From: Saprospiraceae bacterium UBA6168
GTDB taxonomy: Bacteria > Bacteroidota > Bacteroidia > Chitinophagales > Saprospiraceae
DNA length: 25,156 nucleotides
NCBI GenBank assembly: GCA_002435785.1
Contig: DIUC01000085.1
Span: 107,811-132,966 of the forward strand
Direction: 5' to 3'
A program made the translations under genes and the position numbers. Below are positions 14,276 through 22,744 of the stretch, in pieces. A model generated the notes under the pieces. The model did not search any database and was not told the origin of the DNA. It was given only the letters and a program-made list of their open reading frames with translations. The stretch's first letter is position 1, and each line of letters opens with the position of its first letter.

Positions 14276-16189
14276 TTATCCCTGTAAAAACATCTCCTCC
14301 AGTTCCTCCAAATCAAAAGTCAAGAAACAGTTTCGCCCGGATGGGCTTTTGAAAGGCATTGCGCAAGCAAAAAGCTGGTCAATCAACTCCTGCATCTCCT
14401 GCACCGTAAGTGAAGTGCCACGTTTGGTGGCGGCGCTCCGAGCCATGGAGCGGGCAAGGTTTTCCTTCAAGTCAAGGCTGAGTTCGATATTTTGCTTGTA
14501 CTGTTCGAGCAGGGTCTCGATGATTTTCACCTCGTTCTGCCCGCTTGTCAAGTCGGCGGGAATGCCGTGGATGATGAACGTGTCCTTGCCAAACTCCTGG
14601 ATGTCGAAGCCAAGTTCATTGATAGTGGACATGATGTCGCCAAAGATGGCCGCATCGGCGGTGGGCAGGGTAAACGTTTTCGGAAAAAGCTCTTTTTGGG
14701 TGAAAACCTGCCGATTTTCGAGCGTTTCGAGATACCGCTCGTATAGGATTCGCTCGTGCGCCGCCTGCTGGTCTATGAGCAGGAAACCAGATTTGATATG
14801 GCTGACGATAAAGCTTGACTGTATCTGGTAGGGCTCTTTTTGGTTCTTGGAAAATGAGCTTCCTGCATCGTCCATCTCGCCGGGGGCCGCCCAATTACTG
14901 CCGATGGTAATGGCCTCGCCGTTGTTCGCATCGTCGTTGTTGGGAGCATTGCCCTGCCGTGGCGTTTCGTCCATTTCTTCGATGGCGGCGTAGAGTTGCT
15001 GCCAGTTGCGGAGGTTCGACTCGTCCCGTGGGCTGGCGGGTGGCCTACCAAAGCCACCGCTCGAACTGGTGCCTTCGTGCCTTCGTGGCTGCGACATTTC
15101 CTGTTCGAAATCCGATTGCGGCGCTACCGGAAAAGGCAGCCCAAAGTTCTTTGTTGCCGAAAAACTGGTCTCCGCATCGAAGTCCAACGCAGGCATGATG
15201 CTGTGCGAGCCAAGGGCATGGCGCACGGCTACCCGCAGGTAGTTATAAACCAACCGTTCGTCGTCGAACTTGATTTCCTGCTTCGTCGGGTGCACGTTGA
15301 TGTCAATCCGAACCGGGTCCATCTCCAGAAAAATCACGTAAAACGGAAAGGTTTCCTTTGGCAAAAGCTCCTCGTAGGCAGTCATCACGGCGTGGTGCAG
15401 GTAACCGCTCTTGATGAAGCGGTCGTTGACGAAAAAGAGCTGCTCGCCCCTTGTTTTCCTCGCAAATTCAGGCTTCCCGATGAAGCCGCCGATGGTCATC
15501 ACGTCGGTTTCCTCCTTCACCGGCACGAGCTTCGGGTTGAAGTTGTTGCCAAAAATGCCGACGATCCGCTGGCGCAAATTGCCCGGTGGGAGGTGGAACA
15601 CCTCGGTGCCGTTGTTGTGGAGCGAGAAAAAAACATCCTCGTTGGCCAATGCAATCCGCTGGAACTCGTCGAGGATATGTCGCATTTCTATCGGGTTCGA
15701 CTTGAGGAAATTGCGGCGGGCGGGCACGTTGTAAAAAAGATTTTTTACGGAAACATTGGAGCCGGGGGTGCATTGGCAAGGCTCCTGCACCATGAGTTTG
15801 GAGGCTTCGATGGCGATGCGAGTGCCCAGTTCCTGGTTGTGGGGGCGGGTGCGCATTTCGACCTGTGACACGGCGGCGATGGAAGCCATTGCCTCGCCCC
15901 TAAAGCCCATCGTTCGGATGGCAAAGAGGTCTTTGGCCTCCCTGATCTTGGAGGTGGCATGGCGCTCGAAGCACATCCGGGCATCGGTTTCTGACATGCC
16001 GCAGCCATTGTCAATTACCTGAATCAATACCTTTCCGGCATCTTTCACGATGAGCTTCACGCTCGTTGCGCCAGCGTCAATGGCGTTTTCCACCAACTCC
16101 TTGACAACGGAAGCGGGTCGCTGCACGACCTCCCCGGCGGCAATCTGGTTTGCGATGGATTCTGGTAGTAGCTGAATGATGTCAGCCAT
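14276..16189 (-). CDS. mutL: DNA mismatch repair protein MutL
   Basis: ATPase that couples MutS mismatch recognition to strand removal. The ATG at 16189 (MADIIQLLPESIANQIAAGE) gives 637 aa; the frame runs on to 16252 through leader repeats. The GHKL ATPase site is complete: Glu31 and Asn35 in KELVENAIDAGA, DNGCGM (60-65), RHATSKI (76-82) and GFRGEAMASIAAVS. A long linker (about 345-440) separates it from the C-terminal dimerisation domain. There the usual DQHA(X)2E(X)4E endonuclease motif reads DQQAAHERILYE (from Asp473). The later Cys motifs are altered (RSAATKRG, and CAMPFKSPSGR instead of CPHGRP), so nuclease activity is doubtful. It is the last gene of a run with the YeaQ-like, glycosyltransferase and 106-aa genes. 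Confidence 0.96.
   Translation of the reverse strand: MADIIQLLPESIANQIAAGEVVQRPASVVKELVENAIDAGATSVKLIVKDAGKVLIQVIDNGCGMSETDARMCFERHATSKIREAKDLFAIRTMGFRGEAMASIAAVSQVEMRTRPHNQELGTRIAIEASKLMVQEPCQCTPGSNVSVKNLFYNVPARRNFLKSNPIEMRHILDEFQRIALANEDVFFSLHNNGTEVFHLPPGNLRQRIVGIFGNNFNPKLVPVKEETDVMTIGGFIGKPEFARKTRGEQLFFVNDRFIKSGYLHHAVMTAYEELLPKETFPFYVIFLEMDPVRIDINVHPTKQEIKFDDERLVYNYLRVAVRHALGSHSIMPALDFDAETSFSATKNFGLPFPVAPQSDFEQEMSQPRRHEGTSSSGGFGRPPASPRDESNLRNWQQLYAAIEEMDETPRQGNAPNNDDANNGEAITIGSNWAAPGEMDDAGSSFSKNQKEPYQIQSSFIVSHIKSGFLLIDQQAAHERILYERYLETLENRQVFTQKELFPKTFTLPTADAAIFGDIMSTINELGFDIQEFGKDTFIIHGIPADLTSGQNEVKIIETLLEQYKQNIELSLDLKENLARSMARSAATKRGTSLTVQEMQELIDQLFACAMPFKSPSGRNCFLTFDLEELEEMFLQG
15069..15088. 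repeat. Tandem 8-mer inside the mutL linker
   Basis: GTGCCTTC is repeated twice and followed by GTGG, encoding part of RRHEGTSSS at about residues 368-374 in the MutL linker. It is a simple in-frame repeat outside the conserved domains. Confidence 0.5.
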
Positions 16190-16204
16190 GGTTGGTATTC
16201 CCAG

Positions 16205-16270
16205 CGTTTGGGGGTTTGAGAATTTGAGGGTTTGAGTGGGTTCCTGCTTCAAGCCCTCAAATCCATAAAC
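16205..16270 (-). repeat. CTCAAA-type words before mutL
   Basis: The coding strand reads ACTCAAACCCTCAAATTCTC and continues with CAAACCCCC, ending 16 bp before the mutL ATG. Its left part (GGGTTTATGGATTTGAGGG) is a partial complement, so a weak hairpin is possible. Confidence 0.6.
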
Positions 16271-16276
16271 CCAACT

Positions 16277-16597
16277 TTACTCAAAAAGATATGCGAATCG
16301 GGGCAAATATACCTCAATTGCCACAAACGTGAGTACCACCAGCACGGCGATGATGACCAGCAGCAGCATATTGGACCTCACCACCCGCTGCTGGCGGACG
16401 CTTTTGTCGGTCAGATAGCTGCTCTGACGCCGCATGTTGCGCCTGATGCGAGCCTTCAGCGCTTCTGGGTTGTCGCCCTGAAGTGCTTCAGCAGCCTTGC
16501 GGCGTTCCAGCATTTCCTCCCTTTTTTCGTCGTAAAACCGGGGGTGGTAGGTAAACCCAACGGGTTTTAGTGGCTTGAAGAATCCGAAAAGTGCCAT
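16277..16597 (-). CDS. Small protein with one C-terminal membrane anchor
   Basis: Unknown function. The 106-aa product starts MALFGFFKPLKPVGFTYHPR and has a basic, charged helical middle (YDEKREEMLERRKAAEALQG, KARIRRNMRRQSSYL). One transmembrane helix, MLLLVIIAVLVVLTFVAIEV, lies at about 77-96, followed by a short tail. It is tail-anchored in layout, with the basic part expected in the cytoplasm. It lies 61 bp after the glycosyltransferase gene and 87 bp before mutL on the same strand. The position suggests co-transcription, not a shared function. Similar small proteins are, from memory, frequent beside mutL in Bacteroidota. Confidence 0.8.
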   Translation of the reverse strand: MALFGFFKPLKPVGFTYHPRFYDEKREEMLERRKAAEALQGDNPEALKARIRRNMRRQSSYLTDKSVRQQRVVRSNMLLLVIIAVLVVLTFVAIEVYLPRFAYLFE

Positions 16598-16609
16598 GTT
16601 AAAATTTTA

Positions 16610-16674
16610 TTGCTGAATTGTTGAATTGCTGAATTGTTATCGAGGCCAGCACAACAATTCAGCAATTCAACAAT
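16610..16674. repeat. Palindromic repeat overlapping the glycosyltransferase stop codon
   Basis: ATTGTTGAATTGCTGAATTG (from 16617) and its complement ending at 16674 form a perfect 22-bp inverted repeat (16617-16638 and 16653-16674) around a 14-nt loop. The outer word TTGCTGAATTGTTG at 16610-16623 also occurs in the palindrome at 2978-3031. The last four codons (LLNC) and the stop of the glycosyltransferase lie inside it. Confidence 0.8.
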
Positions 16675-17777
16675 CCTTCGTAAACAACATCCGCCGCCTG
16701 CTGCCAGTTGAATTTGGTGCGCTGCGAGCGGCCATTGGCCACCAGTTTGTTGCAAAGATGGTCATCCTCGCAGATTCGGTGCATGGCACCAGCGATTTCT
16801 TCCACGGATGTCGGGTCAACGAGAAGGGCGGCATCCCCCGCCACTTCCGGTAGCGAAGATACGTTGGAAGTCACAACCGGCACCTCGGCGTGCATGGCCT
16901 CCAGCACGGGTACGCCAAAGCCTTCAAACAAAGACACATACACCAATGCCGTGGCAGCCCCCATCAGCCGGACGGCGTCCTCGTCGGTCACGTAGCCTAA
17001 AAATCGAATGTCTGATTGGTGCCGGGCAGCTTCAAAAGCCGTTTTCACCTCTCCTGCTTGCCAAGCAAACCGCCCAGCGATGAGCAGCTTGTGCGGCGTT
17101 CCGCTGGTCATTTTGAACTGGTCAAAAGCGGCAATGAGCCGATGTATATTCTTCCTTGGGTGCACGGCCCCGATATAGTAGAAATAGGGCTTTCCTTCGG
17201 AAAAATGTTCTCTAACCGCTTGTTTTTCAGCAAGTTGCAAGGGGCGAAACATATCCCGGCAGCCGTTGCCAGAGACGCTGATTTTTGCTGGCGCAAGCTG
17301 GTACTGCTGCACGATATCGGCCTTCGTGAACTCGCTCACGGCCACGATTCGGTCAGCCCGTCGGTTGAACTTTTTGGCAAAAAACCGATAATAAAGCCGC
17401 TGGAAAAAGGAAACCTGTTCAGGATAGTGCACGTGGGCGAGGTCGTGCGTGACCAGCACGGTTTTCACCTTGGTGCCCAGCGTCAGGAAATTATCAGGGG
17501 AGAGAAAAACGTCAACCTTGTGCCGCTTCAATGCACGGCGCACCGACCACTCGAACCACCAGACAAATAAAAATGGATGCCTCGCAGGCGGGAACAGCAC
17601 GATGGGGGTCACGTTTTTGCCAAAAACAAAACTTTGGTCAAATGGCCTGTCGAAATAAAAAAAAAAGGAATGCTCAGGATGCTGTTCCACCAGCCGCCTG
17701 ACCACTTCATGGGTGTATAGGCCAATGCCTTCCAGCCTGTTTTTTAGTAAAAAGCGCGTGTTGACGGCAATTCTCAT
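16659..17777 (-). CDS. GT4-family glycosyltransferase
   Basis: Predicted nucleotide-sugar-dependent transferase of the GT-B fold, acting at the inner face of the membrane in surface-polysaccharide assembly; donor and acceptor are unknown. The 372-aa protein begins MRIAVNTRFLLKNRLEGIGL, with the N-terminal acceptor domain to about 190. The C-terminal donor domain contains YIGAVHPRKNIHRLIAAF (201-218), LLIAGRFAW and the E-X7-E motif in EGFGVPVLEAM (285-295), then PVVTSNVSSLPEVAGDAALL. There is no signal peptide. Its start is 8 bp after the YeaQ-like gene's stop, so the two are surely co-transcribed. An AGGAGG lies 14 nt before the ATG, unusual here and rather far away. The C-terminus is supplied by a palindromic repeat. 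Confidence 0.93.
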   Translation of the reverse strand: MRIAVNTRFLLKNRLEGIGLYTHEVVRRLVEQHPEHSFFFYFDRPFDQSFVFGKNVTPIVLFPPARHPFLFVWWFEWSVRRALKRHKVDVFLSPDNFLTLGTKVKTVLVTHDLAHVHYPEQVSFFQRLYYRFFAKKFNRRADRIVAVSEFTKADIVQQYQLAPAKISVSGNGCRDMFRPLQLAEKQAVREHFSEGKPYFYYIGAVHPRKNIHRLIAAFDQFKMTSGTPHKLLIAGRFAWQAGEVKTAFEAARHQSDIRFLGYVTDEDAVRLMGAATALVYVSLFEGFGVPVLEAMHAEVPVVTSNVSSLPEVAGDAALLVDPTSVEEIAGAMHRICEDDHLCNKLVANGRSQRTKFNWQQAADVVYEGLLNC

Positions 17778-17785
17778 TCACAAAA

Positions 17786-18031
17786 TCAATTCCTCCTGAA
17801 AAGCCCGACCACGAACAACAGGACAATGGCCCCCGCTGCGGAAGTCAAAATGGTGCTGATGGTCCCGGTGCCCAAAGAGACGCCCAGCTTAGCAAACAGC
17901 CAGAATCCGATGAAGCCGCCCACGATGCCGATGATGATGTTGCCGAGGAGGCCAAAGCCGTAGCCTTTGAAAAGTACGCCAGCCAACCAGCCAGCTACTG
18001 CGCCAATGATGAGGGTGTAAAGCAAATCCAT
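17786..18031 (-). CDS. GlsB/YeaQ/YmgE-family membrane protein
   Basis: Small inner-membrane protein of the transglycosylase-associated / YeaQ family, linked in other bacteria with stress; the molecular role is not established. The 81-aa product starts MDLLYTLIIGAVAGWLAGVL and contains KGYGFGLLGNIIIGIVGGFI and TILTSAAGAIVLLFVVGLF, making three membrane helices rich in Gly, as in the family. The frame is open upstream to 18241, but those residues overlap rsmG on the other strand. The ATG at 18031 gives the family length. It heads the run with the glycosyltransferase, 106-aa protein and mutL. It is divergent from rsmG across 82 bp. Confidence 0.93.
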   Translation of the reverse strand: MDLLYTLIIGAVAGWLAGVLFKGYGFGLLGNIIIGIVGGFIGFWLFAKLGVSLGTGTISTILTSAAGAIVLLFVVGLFRRN

Positions 18032-18113
18032 AGTTGATGATTTAAATTGTTTTAAAAAATTTGATAAATCTAAGGAATAACTTGTGCTTTTTTGCACCTC
18101 TGAATCTTTCTTC

Positions 18114-18746
18114 ATGCAAATCATCGAAAAATATTTCCCAGACCTCACCGACGGGCAGCGCCAACGGTTCGCAGCCCTGGATTCGCTATACCGTGACTGG
18201 AACGCCAAAGTCAACCTCGTTTCCCGCAAGGACATTGACAACCTCTATGAGCGGCACGTGCTACACTCACTGGCCATTGCCAAAGTGTTGCGGTTTCATG
18301 CTGGTGCCGAAATCCTCGACGTCGGCACGGGCGGTGGCTTTCCGGGCATCCCATTAGCTATCCTCATGCCCGATGTCAGTTTCCATCTGATTGATGGGAC
18401 CTTGAAGAAAATCAAGGTGGTACAGGACGTTATCGAGCAATTGGGCCTCGAAAACGCAAGGGCACAGCCGGTGCGTGCAGAGGAACTGAAGAACGCCCAC
18501 TACGATTTTGTGGTGACGAGGGCGGTGGCCGAGTTGAACATGCTGAGACTGTGGACCTCGCAGCGGCTGTTCAAAACCAAGGAGTCGCATTCCATGCCCA
18601 ATGGCCTTATTGCCCTGAAAGGGGGCAACCTCCGGGCCGAGATAAAGGCGCTGCCCAAGGGTGAGTACACGGAAACCTACCCGATTTCCGATTATTTTGA
18701 GGAGGAATATTTCAAGGAAAAATTCGTGGTGTACTTGCAGGCTTAG
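18114..18746 (+). CDS. rsmG: 16S rRNA (guanine-N7)-methyltransferase
   Basis: Methylates a guanine in the 530 loop of 16S rRNA (G527 in E. coli) using S-adenosylmethionine. The 210-aa product begins MQIIEKYFPDLTDGQRQRFA and has WNAKVNLVSRKDIDNLYERH, the SAM-binding motif ILDVGTGGGFPGIPLAI (67-83), LIDGTLKKIKVVQDV and FVVTRAVAE (132-140). It ends with EKFVVYLQA, close to the usual family terminus. A GTG 30 bp upstream is in frame, but MQIIEKYF matches the family. It converges on the ABC permease gene, with stops only 35 bp apart and no clear terminator between them. Confidence 0.95.
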   Translation: MQIIEKYFPDLTDGQRQRFAALDSLYRDWNAKVNLVSRKDIDNLYERHVLHSLAIAKVLRFHAGAEILDVGTGGGFPGIPLAILMPDVSFHLIDGTLKKIKVVQDVIEQLGLENARAQPVRAEELKNAHYDFVVTRAVAELNMLRLWTSQRLFKTKESHSMPNGLIALKGGNLRAEIKALPKGEYTETYPISDYFEEEYFKEKFVVYLQA

Positions 18747-18781
18747 ATCAGGTCGAGGCCCCAACGCAGAAACGATTGGTA

Positions 18782-20110
18782 TCACTCCCCCGAAAACGTC
18801 CACTTCACCATCTCTTTTAGCGTCGCTTTTTTTCCATAAAGCAACACGCCCACCCGGTAAATCCTGCCCGATAGCCAGACGAAGAACACCGCCGAACCTG
18901 CCAGCATCACCATTGAGAGCAGCACTTCCCACAGCGGCGGCTCAAACGCCAACCGTGCCGGCATGATGACTGGCGAGAACAGTGGGAAAATGGACATCCA
19001 CCGTGCCAACGCACTGGTCGGGTTCTCTATCACCGGGCTGATGAGTATGATGGACAGGATGATGGGGGCCATCGCTACCATCGAAAGTGACTGGCTCTCG
19101 CCCATGTCGTCGCCCATGGAAGCACCCACGGCGGCAAAAAGGGAGGCGTAAATGAAGTAGCCGCCCACAAAATAAAAGAGGAACAATGGCAGGATGTATC
19201 CCCAGTTTTGACTGGCCAGAGCCTCAAAAACCTGCCCGGCCTGTGAGGCCATTTCTTCCGAGCCAGGTTGTTGCATGCCCGCCATCGGAGACTGCACCGA
19301 AGCTGCGTCCATGCCCAAAAAAGCCGTGGCCATTGAGGATAGCACGAAGGTCATGGTTATCCAAATCAACATTTGCGTTAGCCCTACGGCGCTCACGCCT
19401 AATATCTTGCCCATCATCAACTGGAAGGGCTTCACGGACGAAATGATGACCTCCACGATGCGGTTCGTCTTTTCCTCCATCACCGACCGCATGATCATTG
19501 CCCCATAAAAAATCAGCACGATGTAAATTATGAAGCCCGAAATGAACCCAATGGCGGTGGCAAGTTCGGCGCTGCTTTTTTTGCCCGTTTCCACCAGTAC
19601 GCCCTCCTTGTTAAAGGCCAGTTCCTCCTGTTCGATGCCGACTTTGGTCTTGAAGTTTTTCATCACGTCCTCGCTGTAACCGGCGTCTTTTACCTTTTTG
19701 GCCGATACTTGTTCGGCCACCTTGTCGGTGACATAGCCCACCACGCTTAACGAAAGCTGCCCTTCGGAAAAATAGCTGAGGCTAAGTTTCTCTCCATTAG
19801 GCGGCAGCGTTGGGATATAAAGCACCCCGTCAAACCCCTGACCTTTATAAGTGGCCTTTAGCACGTCCAGCGGCTCTTGGGAGAGGGTAAACCTCGCCCT
19901 CGCCGAGGTGTCGGCAGGGGCCACGAAGATGCCGGAGTCGTCCTTCACGACCAGCGATTTTTTTTCCTTGCCCGCAAACAGCGCCACCAGCACCGGAATG
20001 GTGAATAGCGCCACGAAGATGATGGGCGACAGCAGCGTGATGAGGATGAAGCTCTTTTTTTTCACCCTCGTCAGGTATTCCCGTTGTACGATTAACCAAA
20101 GTTTATCCAT
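18782..20110 (-). CDS. ABC-2 type exporter permease (NatB-like)
   Basis: Membrane subunit of an ABC exporter; NatB of Bacillus exports sodium, but the substrate here cannot be told. The 442-aa protein has MDKLWLIVQREYLTRVKKKS at its N-terminus and a first membrane helix (about 22-45). A large outer domain follows (about 46-185; SLVVKDDSGIFVAPAD, YVTDKVAEQVSAKKV), and then five or so membrane helices. The conserved MIMRSVMEEKTNRIVEVIIS motif is typical of ABC-2/NatB permeases. The start lies 44 bp after the stop of the ATPase gene, on the same strand, so the pair forms one operon and one transporter. The start has no Shine-Dalgarno; its leader carries CAATCCTTCAATCC words. Confidence 0.9.
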   Translation of the reverse strand: MDKLWLIVQREYLTRVKKKSFILITLLSPIIFVALFTIPVLVALFAGKEKKSLVVKDDSGIFVAPADTSARARFTLSQEPLDVLKATYKGQGFDGVLYIPTLPPNGEKLSLSYFSEGQLSLSVVGYVTDKVAEQVSAKKVKDAGYSEDVMKNFKTKVGIEQEELAFNKEGVLVETGKKSSAELATAIGFISGFIIYIVLIFYGAMIMRSVMEEKTNRIVEVIISSVKPFQLMMGKILGVSAVGLTQMLIWITMTFVLSSMATAFLGMDAASVQSPMAGMQQPGSEEMASQAGQVFEALASQNWGYILPLFLFYFVGGYFIYASLFAAVGASMGDDMGESQSLSMVAMAPIILSIILISPVIENPTSALARWMSIFPLFSPVIMPARLAFEPPLWEVLLSMVMLAGSAVFFVWLSGRIYRVGVLLYGKKATLKEMVKWTFSGE

Positions 20111-20143
20111 TTTGAAAGGATTGAAGGATTGATGGAAAGGAGG
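20107..20143 (-). repeat. CAATCCT-type leader words before the exporter permease
   Basis: The coding strand has CATCAATCCTTCAATCC directly before the ATG, akin to the CAATCC words before hflX and at the right window edge. Confidence 0.45.
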
Positions 20144-20154
20144 ATCGAAGCGGC

Positions 20155-21069
20155 TTAATTGCCAACCGTTTCATTTACCCGTCGGATGAAAATCTCACTG
20201 ATGCTCGGCAGTATTTCGTTGAACGAACCGATTTGGACGCCATGCTCGATGAGGTAGCGCAGGACGTCGTTCGTGTCCGCCCCGGCTGCTACCTGTACCG
20301 TCAGGCGGTGGTTTTCGTTGTTTTTTTGGATAAAAAAGCGGTCGGCGCCCGGCAGGTTTTCAGGCAACGAGCCATTGTACCCGATGCTGAACAGGTTCTC
20401 CTTGAAGCGTTGTTTCACATCGGTCACACGACCTTCCAGCACGTTTCGGCCCTTGTTGATGAGCACGATATGGTCGCACATCTCCTCCACCTGCTCCATC
20501 CGGTGCGTGGAGAAGATGATGCTCGTCCCGTTCCGTGCCAGCTCCCGGATTTCCGCTTCGATGAGGTTGGCGTTGATGGGGTCGAGGCCGCTGAACGGCT
20601 CGTCAAGGATGAGCAGCTTGGGCTTGTGCAGCACGGTGACGATGAACTGCACCTTCTGCTGCATCCCCTTGGAGAGTTCGTCCACTTTTTTGTCCCACCA
20701 ATCCAAGATGTCGAATCGCTTGAACCAGTAGGCAAGCGCCTCTTTGGTTTGCACGGCACTGAGTCCCTTGAGGCGGGCGAGGTAGGTGAGTTGCTCGCCG
20801 ACCTTCATTTTTTTGTAGAGGCCCCGCTCTTCCGGCATGTAGCCGATTTGCTCGGGGTGGCGACTGTTAAGCGGCTCGCCGTCCAGCCAGATTTGCCCAC
20901 TATCGGCCTTGGTAATGTTGGTGATGATGCGGATGAGCGAGGTCTTGCCAGCGCCATTCGGCCCCAACATGCCGAACACCACGCCCTTGGGGATGTCGAA
21001 GCTCACATTGTCAACGGCCCGGAAGTCGCCGTAGGATTTGACCACTTGTTCAAGTCGGAGGATATTCAT
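20155..21069 (-). CDS. ABC exporter ATP-binding protein (NatA-like)
   Basis: Cytoplasmic ATPase driving the adjacent permease. The ATG at 21069 (MNILRLEQVVKSYGDFRAVD) is preferred over the frame's first ATG at 21123, since it begins at the conserved first strand; this gives 304 aa. Walker A is GPNGAGKT (36-43), the Q-loop lies near IGYMPEERGLYKKM (75-88), and the signature reads LSKGMQQKVQ (132-141), a common variant of LSGGQ. Walker B is LLILDEP (152-158), with the switch His in FSTHRMEQVEEMCD. A C-terminal extension of about 80 residues follows, as in NatA-type ATPases. It is the first gene of the pair and is divergent from the oxidoreductase gene. Confidence 0.94.
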   Translation of the reverse strand: MNILRLEQVVKSYGDFRAVDNVSFDIPKGVVFGMLGPNGAGKTSLIRIITNITKADSGQIWLDGEPLNSRHPEQIGYMPEERGLYKKMKVGEQLTYLARLKGLSAVQTKEALAYWFKRFDILDWWDKKVDELSKGMQQKVQFIVTVLHKPKLLILDEPFSGLDPINANLIEAEIRELARNGTSIIFSTHRMEQVEEMCDHIVLINKGRNVLEGRVTDVKQRFKENLFSIGYNGSLPENLPGADRFFIQKNNENHRLTVQVAAGADTNDVLRYLIEHGVQIGSFNEILPSISEIFIRRVNETVGN

Positions 21070-21304
21070 GTGTTGAATAGATTGTGTGGGCAAGGTAGGT
21101 TTTTCGGCAAAACGGACGGTCAAGTTATTCTATCGGGGATAGATTTTTTTCGATGAACATGAAACAGGAGGAATTCCCAAGTGTGGCGCCCCGCTTCTTT
21201 TTTGCCCAAAATAAATAAGGCGCTTTTTGAAAAACACCCTACTTTAACGCCCTCAAACGCCCCTTCAAAGGGCATTTCCACTCATCAAAAACTATCTGGT
21301 AATC

Positions 21305-22744
21305 ATGTCAACTACACCATCCGAAAAGAAAAACACCTTCAAGCGCCGGGAATTCGTCAAAGCCGCCGGGCTGGGCGCAGCGGGCTTCTTCATCGTGCCA
21401 CGCCACGTGCTCGGCAGGGGCTACATCTCCCCCAGCGACAAACTCAACGTCGCCCTCATCGGGGCGGGAGGCCGGGCCGAGGCGCACCGGGACGCCCTGA
21501 AAGACACCGAAAACCTCGTGGCTTTCTGCGACGTGGACGATGCACGGGCCAAGAAAACCTACGAGATGTTCCCGAAAGTGCCGCACTACCGAGACTTCCG
21601 CAAGATGCTCGATGCACAGGACAAGCAAATTGATGCCGTCGTCATCACCACGCCCGACCACACCCACGCCGTGGCGGCAATGGCCGCCATTACCCGAAAC
21701 AAGCATGTTTACGTCGAAAAGCCGCTGGTGCACAGCATCTGGGAAGGACGTGAACTGCTGAAAGCCGCCCAAAAGCACAAGGTCGTGACCCAAATGGGCA
21801 ACCAGGGCGCTTCGATGGACTGCAACCGGGAACTCGTGGAATGGGTACAGAGCGGTGCCATCGGCGACGTGACCCGTGCGCATATCTGGACGAACCGCCC
21901 CGTTTGGCCGCAAGGCATACCCACCCCAAAAGCAGGCGCAAAAGTGCCCGCCACCCTCGACTGGGACCTCTGGCTCGGCCCTGCCCAAATGCGGGACTAC
22001 GACCCTGCCTACCTGCCCTTCGCATGGCGAGGCTGGTGGGACTACGGCACCGGCTCCTTTGGCGACATGGGCTGCCACCTCGTGGACCCCGTGTACCGGG
22101 CGCTGAAGCTGCACCTGCCCACCGCCGTGGAGGCCAGCACCAGCACCGTCTGGCTCAACGGTGTTGAACAAAACTACCCCGATTCCTGCCCACCTTCCAG
22201 TTTCGTGAAAATGGACTTTGCCGCCCGTGAAAACATGCCCGCTTTCGAGCTTTTCTGGTACGATGGCGGCCTGCGGCCAATGCGCCCCGCCGAGCTGGGT
22301 TCCGACGAGCCTTTCGGCAACTGGGACGGCGGCGTGCTCATCGAAGGCTCGAAGGGCAAGATGATGTGCGGCATCTACGGGGAAAACCCGACGCTGCTGC
22401 CCACCAGCCGTATGAAAGAAGTCACCGCTCCCACGCCCTGGCTGCCCCGCCGCAAGGGGTCGCACCAGCAGATTTGGGCGGATGCCTGCAAGGGCAACGG
22501 GGAGGCCACTTCGCCCTTCGAGTACGCCGTGCCGCTCACCGAGACGCTGAACATCGGCAACCTCGCCGTGCGCTGCTACGATATCAAAAAGCTTCAAAAA
22601 GGTAAGCAGCCCGACTGGTGGGCACCTTACGACTACCCCGGCCGTGTTCGCCTCGACTGGGACGCCGAGAAGGGGCAGTGCAAAAACTTCGCAGATGCTA
22701 ACCAGTGGGTGAAGCGGGAGTATCGGAAGGGGTGGAGCCTTTGA
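21305..22744 (+). CDS. Gfo/Idh/MocA-family oxidoreductase with Tat signal
   Basis: NAD(P)-dependent sugar or polyol dehydrogenase-type protein, probably periplasmic. The 479-aa product begins MSTTPSEKKNTFKRREFVKA; Arg14-Arg15 and the following AAGLGAAGFFIVPRHVLG form a twin-arginine signal. The Rossmann fold shows NVALIGAGGRA (48-58), DVDDARAKKTYEMFP and VVITTPDHTHA. The diagnostic EKPLVHS motif is at 138-144, and the C-terminal alpha/beta domain includes RGWWDYGTGSFGDMGCHLVD. Many such exported proteins in Bacteroidota act on host or algal glycan sugars, but the substrate is not visible. The gene is richer in GC than its surroundings. It stands alone, divergent from the exporter; its leader is long and no confident promoter was found. 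Confidence 0.92.
   Translation: MSTTPSEKKNTFKRREFVKAAGLGAAGFFIVPRHVLGRGYISPSDKLNVALIGAGGRAEAHRDALKDTENLVAFCDVDDARAKKTYEMFPKVPHYRDFRKMLDAQDKQIDAVVITTPDHTHAVAAMAAITRNKHVYVEKPLVHSIWEGRELLKAAQKHKVVTQMGNQGASMDCNRELVEWVQSGAIGDVTRAHIWTNRPVWPQGIPTPKAGAKVPATLDWDLWLGPAQMRDYDPAYLPFAWRGWWDYGTGSFGDMGCHLVDPVYRALKLHLPTAVEASTSTVWLNGVEQNYPDSCPPSSFVKMDFAARENMPAFELFWYDGGLRPMRPAELGSDEPFGNWDGGVLIEGSKGKMMCGIYGENPTLLPTSRMKEVTAPTPWLPRRKGSHQQIWADACKGNGEATSPFEYAVPLTETLNIGNLAVRCYDIKKLQKGKQPDWWAPYDYPGRVRLDWDAEKGQCKNFADANQWVKREYRKGWSL

Noticed and set aside
17790..17800. AGGAGG before the glycosyltransferase as a true Shine-Dalgarno
   Set aside because: It is 14 nt from the ATG, codes for the Arg-Arg at the end of the previous protein, and other genes here lack such sites.
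21308..22597. Long minus-strand frame (429 codons) opposite the oxidoreductase gene
   Set aside because: It is a shadow frame from GC-rich codon use; the plus-strand product has Tat, Rossmann and EKP motifs.
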